Shown in pieces: positions 1-7,400 of a stretch of 21,110 bases of DNA. The position numbers and the translations under genes are program-made. Within the stretch, counting starts at the first letter, position 1. Each line of letters begins with the position of its first letter. This DNA is from Mesotaenium endlicherianum (taxonomy: Eukaryota > Streptophyta > Zygnematophyceae > Zygnematales > Mesotaeniaceae), in contig WELA01012345.1 in the NCBI GenBank assembly GCA_009602735.1, positions 978,844 to 999,953 on the forward strand, in the 5' to 3' direction. Below the pieces are notes generated by a model. That model saw only the letters and a program-made list of their open reading frames with translations, made no database searches and had not been told where the DNA came from.

Positions 1-641
1 CCCCCTCCCTCGGGCCCCCCTTCTTCTCTCTGTGTCCTCCTTACCGCCCCGCTCTTCAATAGCACGCCCAGGCTCGTAGGAGAAGGGAGAGGGAGAACAT
101 TCCATCAGGGCTGCCTTTGGCCTTGCGCCGACTCTCTCTCTCCCGCCTCTCTCTCTCGCTCTGCTACCTGTCAGCAGGCTGCGAGCTCCATCAGTCTGCG
201 GCCTGTTCTCCGGGCTGACCTCGAGGAGCTCCTTGTCATCGTGCTCTTTCTCCCCCCTCCTCCTCCTTCTCCTCCTGGTCATTGTTCTCATTCTCCTTTT
301 CCTGCTGCTTCTGCTGCTGCTGCTGCTCCCTTCCTCCTCCCGTGGACATCCCTCTTTTTTCTTTATCCTATATGTGTAAAAATGTCTACCTGAAGATACG
401 TACCATCCTGTGCGGCTGTGTGCTCTTATGAATCGTGTACATGTATCTGTGTATGTACATTATTCTTCAAACATGTATTACATGGAATTCTCTTGTCTGC
501 CGCTTGCTCATTCGTTCTTTGTACCTATCGCCTGCTGAATTATTTGTGAGCATGCCGCCGCTGCTGCAACTCTCGCGCTCGTTAATGCACAACACACACA
601 CACACACACGCATACACTCACCCATGCGTGCGCACGCACGA

Positions 642-677
<36 letters not shown>

Positions 678-846
678 GCACGCACGCACGGACGCACCCA
701 CGCACGCACCCATTCACACACACACACACACGCGCGCGCGCACGCGCATGCGCACGCATACGCTGTTTCAAGCACGCACACAAGATGGAGCTGCTTGTGT
801 TGGCGGGCGGGGGCGCTGGCGGGCCCGGGCGGCTGGCGGGCGGCAG
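1..846 (+). other. 5' flank or upstream intron of the HAT-repeat gene
   Basis: No HAT unit or other recognisable coding could be read here. The stretch holds a C/T-rich region (about 240-345, with CTC and CTG triplets), a CA-rich microsatellite block (about 591-780) and a G-rich stretch just before the acceptor at 846. Since exon a starts in mid-solenoid, this is best read as intron, with earlier exons upstream of the window. Confidence 0.5.
591..780. repeat. CA-rich compound microsatellite
   Basis: Runs of CA are broken by CG and GCACG units (for example around 645-675 and 716-735), with an alternating CG core near 731-745. The His/Thr- or Val/Cys-rich frames that run through it are artefacts of the repeat. 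It ends about 65 bases before the acceptor of exon a. Confidence 0.9.
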
Positions 847-1056
847 GCTTGGGCGGTCATGGAGGCCGGCAGAAAGGACAAGGGGGCGGCGCGCGCACGC
901 CTGCTCTTCCGGCAGGCCACGGAGGCGGACCCCTCCCACGGCGCCAGCTGGCAGGCCTGGGCCGTGTTCGAGCACCGCCGGGGGGAGGTCCGATTCGCGC
1001 GCCAGCTGTTCGAGAAGGGCGGCCAGCTGTGCCCGCGCCACGCGCCGCTCTTCCAG
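847..1056 (+). CDS. Exon a of the HAT-repeat gene (two HAT units)
   Basis: This exon has 70 codons and is phase 0 at both ends. The acceptor is GGCAG before GCTTGG, and the donor is TTCCAG|GTGGCG. It encodes two HAT units, one starting AWAVMEAG and one starting AWAVFEHR, each followed by an AR-x-LF helix B. The reading frame is also open upstream, but only through a CA repeat and G-rich sequence. I therefore start the exon at the acceptor that falls exactly before AWA, as in the next three exons. The acceptor lacks a pyrimidine tract and lies in a G-rich stretch (about 796-846). Confidence 0.7.
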
Positions 1057-2743
1057 GTGGCGCCTCCGCAGCAGCTCGTGGGGGAATCTGTTGCAGCAGG
1101 GGTGTGCTCTCTAAGCTTTGTCTAGGGTGTTGATAAGCCTCAGGCGTGTTAGGAAGATGTGGGGGGGGGTGTTTCAGTATTGAGCGGATGTTTTATGTTT
1201 AGCACATGCTCATGCCTGTATTGTGAATGTTATGTTGGGATGTGTGTATATATCCTACGTCTTTCTTATTGAATAATTCAGGCGTGCTTATGTGTACTAT
1301 TTGGGTGTTCTTGTATGAAATATACGTATGTATGTGTGTCAACTTTCATCTAGGGTCAATGACCATTCATAAAGCTCAAAACTCTTCCCCTCCTCCCTTC
1401 TGTTTATGTGACTGGGAATGCCGGCCGGCCGGCCCGTCTCGGCCAATCAGGCGTGGGCGATGCTGGAGGCTGAGCTGGCAGAGCACAAGAAGGCGCGCGA
1501 GCTGTTCCGCCAGTCGGTCGACATCGACCCCTCGCATGTGCACTCCTACCTCGTGAGTGGCCTGCAGCCTGCCACCTGTCCACGCATGCTGACGCGAACG
1601 GGCGCGCTCTCACTCAACACACACACACACACATACACGCACACACGCAAACTCTCACAGCCCCAAACACACGCACACACACACAGCCCCAAACACACGC
1701 ACACACACACAGCCCCAAACACACACACACGCACGCACCCATACTCATGGGCACACACGCACATCTACGCATACGCACACGCGCACGCTCGCACATACAC
1801 ATGCATGCATGCACGAGGGAAGACCCCCACGGGCTTTTCCGTGATGAGTCTTATGAGCGCTCCACCGATAGACACCTGGCGCATCCTCTCCAGACCACCC
1901 CCGACCCACACCCCAACCCAACCGTAACCCAAAACCTGCACCCCAAACCTTAATTTCTGCAGTGCCTTGACACACTGAACCCTAACTTTGGCCTCAAAGA
2001 CAAACCGTAAAATGCAACGCTGGGGGGGTACTGACGCGCGCAAGCCCCCCTTCGCCAGGTGGCGACGGGCTCCTCACTCATTGGGCTGCTCCCCACAAGC
2101 TGCCTTTGCGTGTGTGCTAACTGGCATGCGCCGGCTCACCCGCTGCCTCCGCCGTCGTCACCCGCCACCTGTCCTGCTGCTGCTGCTTGTGAGAGGATTG
2201 GCACTCAGGGCTCACAGCACGGGGCCTCTGCTGTTCTGTCCCGCGTGGCGGGCAACAGCTGGCAGCTTCATTTCAGCTCCCCCTGCACAGCTGGCGCAGT
2301 GCAGTGTAGTGCAAGGAGAGGGGGGTGGGGAGAGGAGAGGGGGGTTGGGGAGGGGGGAGAGGGAGAATGGATGAGGGGAGAGGGGAGATAGGAGAGGGAA
2401 AAGCGCTATGGGATAGGAGAGAGAGAGGAGAGGGGAGGGGAAGGGAATTTTTGCAGCTGCCTTTACCGCAGTGTGAGTCATGCCAGCCATCGTATCCGTG
2501 CAGGTTTCTACCACTGCATGCGTGTGTTCACGCCTGTGTATGTGCGTGTGTGCGTGTGTGTGTGTGTCTGCGCACGTGTGCATGAGCTGCGCGCATGTCT
2601 CTGGGTGTGGCTGTGTCTCTGTACGTGTGTCTCCCTGTGTGTTTGCGCGTTGTTGCCTGTGTTTATCTCTCTCACTTTCAGTGTATTTATGTGTGTGTAT
2701 GTTTGCGTGTCTTTCTTCCTGTGCGTGTGCGTGCGTATGTGCA

Positions 2744-2783
<40 letters not shown>

Positions 2784-4444
2784 TGTGCCCGCGCGCGCGC
2801 GCGCGTCGGTGGATGCAGGCGTGGGGCACGTTCGAGTGGGGCCGGGGCCATTTGACGGACGCCAGACGCCTCTTCCAGCGCGGCTCCGAGTGCAAGCGCC
2901 ACCTCACCGCCCCCCTCCTGCAGGCATACCCCACCCTACCCCTCCCCTCCCCTCCCTTCGCCTTCCCTCCCCTTCCTCGGACCTGAAACCGAAACGCAGG
3001 TCACATTCCCTCTATTCCCCAAACTCCAAATTTTGGCTCCCGACCTGACACCCGACCCAAAGCACCAGCAGCTGCTGCTGGTGCCGCTGCTGCCGTCGCT
3101 GCTGCTTCTGCTGCTGCTGCTGCTGCCGCTCTCACCCAAAAACCAGGAGTTAGTGGTGAAGGGTTCGGCGAGGACCAGACGGCCTGCTGGTGCTCCCTTG
3201 CCCACCCCGCCAGGCAGTGGGTGCTTCTTTTGTGGGCTTCCTGTTTACTTGAACCGCAGTTTCTGTGTCCGCTTGCTTGCCATGTAACACCTGGCCTCAC
3301 CGCACCCACCCCACCCCTCTGTTTGTCTGGCTCTTACTTTGAGATATCTCTGTGGGAGAGTGGCGGTAGAGAACGTGGCCCCAAATCCAAAATCTTAATG
3401 TTAAATCCTAAAATGTGGCCTAAAACCCTAAATCTTGAATCCATACCTTAAAACTTAGAGGTCCGCAAAGTCATGGGTGTGCGATGATGATAAGGGAGAT
3501 ATTCACTGTTGTTATTTTGAGTCACTGCTCTTTTTGGTAAACGTCTGATCGAATTGGGGATGATTCATTGAACTGCGGCGCGGCAGAGGGGCAGCTGACA
3601 TGGCGTGTGGCGCGTCATTTCCTCTGACTGGCAGGCGTGGGCTACTCTGGAGGCGGGCGCGGGGGACCACAAAAGGGCCACGGAGCTCTTCCAGCTGGCC
3701 GTCGAATCGAACCCCCGCCACACGCGCACGTACCTTCAGTGGGGCCGATTTGCACGCGCCGTCGGTACGGCCGCGTCATCTGCACCTCATATTCTGATTT
3801 TAAATTAAGCAGGCCTGTGTGACTGTGTCCTTTCTTTTGTCTACTACCGTGTAGTATATGTGCGTATGAAGGGCATACAAATTATAGTATATTTCTGTAT
3901 TATTTCTGTACTATATAGTGTGTTTTAAGCATTTGTTTCTGTGATATGAGATATGCATATCCACTTATAGCCCGCATGCGTGGGACCCACAAATGTAAAA
4001 TGAACCCGAATGAATGTGTAGGAATATTTACATATTTACACATACAGTTGTACTATATAAACATGTGTGCATGAATATACCTATGCATATATACATATGT
4101 ATATATGTATACGCTCATGTATATACGTTTGTACGTATTTGCGCACATCCATAATTTCCACGTGTACCACACCCACATGCATTCACACTCATGCACAGGC
4201 ATGTGAATTCATGTGTTTTGTGTATCTTTGTAAAAGTATTTTGCAGAATGTATGTCCTTAGGCCCGCTTTTTCGTTCCCCCCGTGGCGGATGTATGACTT
4301 TTCCAGTGGCTGTTACCTCCCTGCTGATGTAGGGCGTACCTCTTATCCACCTTTTTGTGCGCAGGATGGGTAGCTCACACACACACACGCACACGCACGC
4401 ACACACACACACACACACACACATACACGCACACACGCACACCA

Positions 4445-4492
<48 letters not shown>

Positions 4493-7400
4493 CACACTCA
4501 CATGCACGTACACACACCGACACACGTGCACACGCACGCATGCACACGTACGCACGTGCATGCACACACAAAAGCGCACACACGCAAGCACACCGCAAGC
4601 ACACGCACGCGCGCGCACACATGCACATACACGAGCGCGTGCCCACACCGAGGCATGTGGGACATGTTTGCAATGCCTTGCTGAGCTGATCTGTTGCTTT
4701 CACCTGGCAGGAGACGACAACATGGCTAGGGAGGCCTTCAGGCTGGGCCTGGAGCAGGACCCCAACAACGTGCACCTGGCTCACGCCCTGGGCCAGCTGG
4801 AGATGGTCAGTCAATCTGCCGTTGCTGCTGCTCCAGATGCAAATACAGCTGCTCCTATTGGTGCTCTTGTGGTGGTTTCTGTTTTGGTGCTGCTGCTGCT
4901 ACTGAAATTTCTGCTGCTGCAACTGCTGCTGCCACTGGTGCTGCTACTGGTGCTGCTGCCACTGGTGCTGCTACTGGTGCTGCTGCTAATGGTGCTGCTA
5001 CTGGTGCTGCTGCTAATGGTGGTGGTGAATTTTGCTCCTGGAGCTGCTGCTGCTGCTGCTGCTGCTGCTCACGCTCCTGCTGCAGCTCTGCACTCTGCTT
5101 GCTTTCTCCTGTCCGTCCGCATGTAGAGTCCAGTTCTTGTCTTCCTGAGTATATTTAATGGCGTGAATTGTAGGAGCTGTCTTCCCCGCCCTGCCCGCCT
5201 GGCCCTCCTCTCCTCGTCCCATGGCCTCCTTCTCCTCCTTAGTCTGCAATCTGGTTATGCGGTGTCGGCCCTTGCGCAAAAACAAACACAGACACACACG
5301 CACAATGAGACACGCCCGAGAGCACGCGCATGCACGCGCACGCGCACACACTCGGCGGTACACATGCAAGAAGAATGTGCGCGCACACGCACGTATGCAC
5401 GCACACGCACGCACGCACGCACAAACAGGCAAACGCACGCACACACACACACACACACGCACACTCACACAATCAGCACGCATGCAAACCGAGCACGTAC
5501 ACATACGCCGAAGCTTACATCGCACAGGCTGCGCGTGCAAGCGCTTGCGTGCAATGCACCCCTGCACGTCTGCGCGCACGCACCGTATTGGGGTCTCTCT
5601 GCCGCACGCCCTGTCCTCTTCCTCTTCGGCTTACTTGTGTCAGTGCTAGGGAGTACTGTGCAATTGGGTCGAGGGGGTGTGCAGGACGCGCGCGACTTTC
5701 CCGCCGCCCGGGCGGCGCTGGCGCAGGCGTACAAGGCCAGCCCCAACAACCCCCACATTCTGGGAGCGCTCGCAGACCTGGAAGTCAGCGCAGGCTCTTC
5801 CCAGCTGGGGCGGGCCCTGCTGCGGCGGGCCGTTGAGGCGGCCGCCCGCCAGAGCAGCAGCAGCTCGCCAGCTGTCAGCAGCAGCACCACCGGCAGTAGC
5901 AGCGGCGGCGCCGGCGGGAGCAGCAGCAGCAGTAGGAGCAGCTCGCCAGCTGTTGGCGCCTCGGAGCAGCGGGCGGCGTCGCCACGTGGCAGGAAAATTC
6001 CCTTGCGGCAGCCGACTCTGCCACCGCCGCCGCCGCCCTCGCCGCCCGGGTCGCCTGGGGCGGCGGTAGGCATGCGAGCGTTGCGGCTGCCGCCACCGCC
6101 GCCGCCGCTGTCGGCCAATGAGGGGGCGGGCTCGAGCGTGCAAGACCTCGACGACATGCCCGAGGCTTATCCGGCGCGGGCCGGCTCCGCTCTCGGCGCG
6201 GTCCCGGGCCTGATTCCCAAGCGGCAGGCGCCAGGTGGCGGTGGCGACGGCGGCGTGCCTGAAAAGGTGCCGGGCGGCGGCGCTGGCCCCGGCGGCGGCT
6301 CCGGCCGCAGCAGGGGCTCACAGGTGGCGACAAGTGTCCTCCTGCGAAAGGCGGCGGCCATGGAGGCGGCGGCCGGGCGGCCGGAGAGCGCGCGCCGGTT
6401 CTTCGAAGACGCCGTTACGGCTGCGCCCGTGAGTGGAGCCGGCCCAGCCCTAAACCCGAAACCTAATAATTGTAAAATCCTATACCCGAAACCTCAAGCC
6501 TTGAACTCTTACTGTCTGAAACTCAGAATCATGCAGATAGCACTCTAATCATCTCTTTGAAGTGCATACTGTGACCCCCCTACTGCTCCACGCTGACGGC
6601 CTTTTTCCGCGCACAAATGCACGCGCACACACACATGCACGGACAAACCCACGGACGAACGCACGCACGCACGCAAGCGCGGACGAATGCACCCAAGCAC
6701 AGATGAACGTACGTACAAATGCACACGCTCACGGATGACCGCACGCGCGCACCCACGCGCGCACGCACGAACGCACCCATCCACGGATGAACGCTTGCAC
6801 GCGCTCACGCACGCGTGGACGCACGGACGCGCACGCACACACATTGTAGTACAGCTGTGCAGCGGGTATACGTGACGATGCCCGTACACGTGGCAGCCCG
6901 TGCCGTGCAGAGGCATGCTGGAAGCGTGTGTGATATCGCTGGGTTCAGAGCAGGCTGCGTTTGTTTTTTCTTGCTTCCAAGCACTCACCCTCTCACGCAC
7001 ACATAACCCGGCTGCCGCACCAGACGTGGGGCTGGGGCCTGGGGGCTGGGGCTGGGGTTGAGTGTTGTACGCCTTTGTATGTCTGAGGGGATATGTGTAT
7101 AGTATCATGTATCATATTGTTGAACATGCGTAGTTTTATGTATTACATTCTCAAAATATGTATTCTACCGTGTATAATATTCTCAATATGAGTGTTATAT
7201 CATGTATTATACATAATAGTATTGATGCGGAGCACGTAGTGAGGGACTTAGGGCTGGCCCCACACATCTCGTCTCTCTCTGGGGGGGCCCGTGATTTGTT
7301 CCTTGCTGGTTGGGCACTCCAGCCCTTGTTGAGATTGGGTAGGGAGTGCCAGTTTTACATAGAGACAAATGTGCAGGGTTGGTTTGCAACTCAATTATCT

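Noticed and set aside
435..1133. Long frames made of Thr-His or Arg-Thr-His repeats, and Val/Cys frames on the other strand, around every CA/TG block
   Set aside because: They are a direct result of dinucleotide repeats, which stay open in several frames on both strands; they are not proteins.
1908..2014. A true internal telomere array
   Set aside because: The CCCTAAA-like units are irregular in spacing and sequence; only a resemblance can be claimed.
5163..5684. Upstream extension of exon f through the CA repeat
   Set aside because: It has no HAT pattern before DARDFPAAR; the AG at 5683-5684 fits the phase of the previous exon.
5875..6333. Long minus-strand frames opposite exons f and g
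   Set aside because: They are GC-rich shadows of the coding strand with Arg/Pro/Ala bias and no domain.
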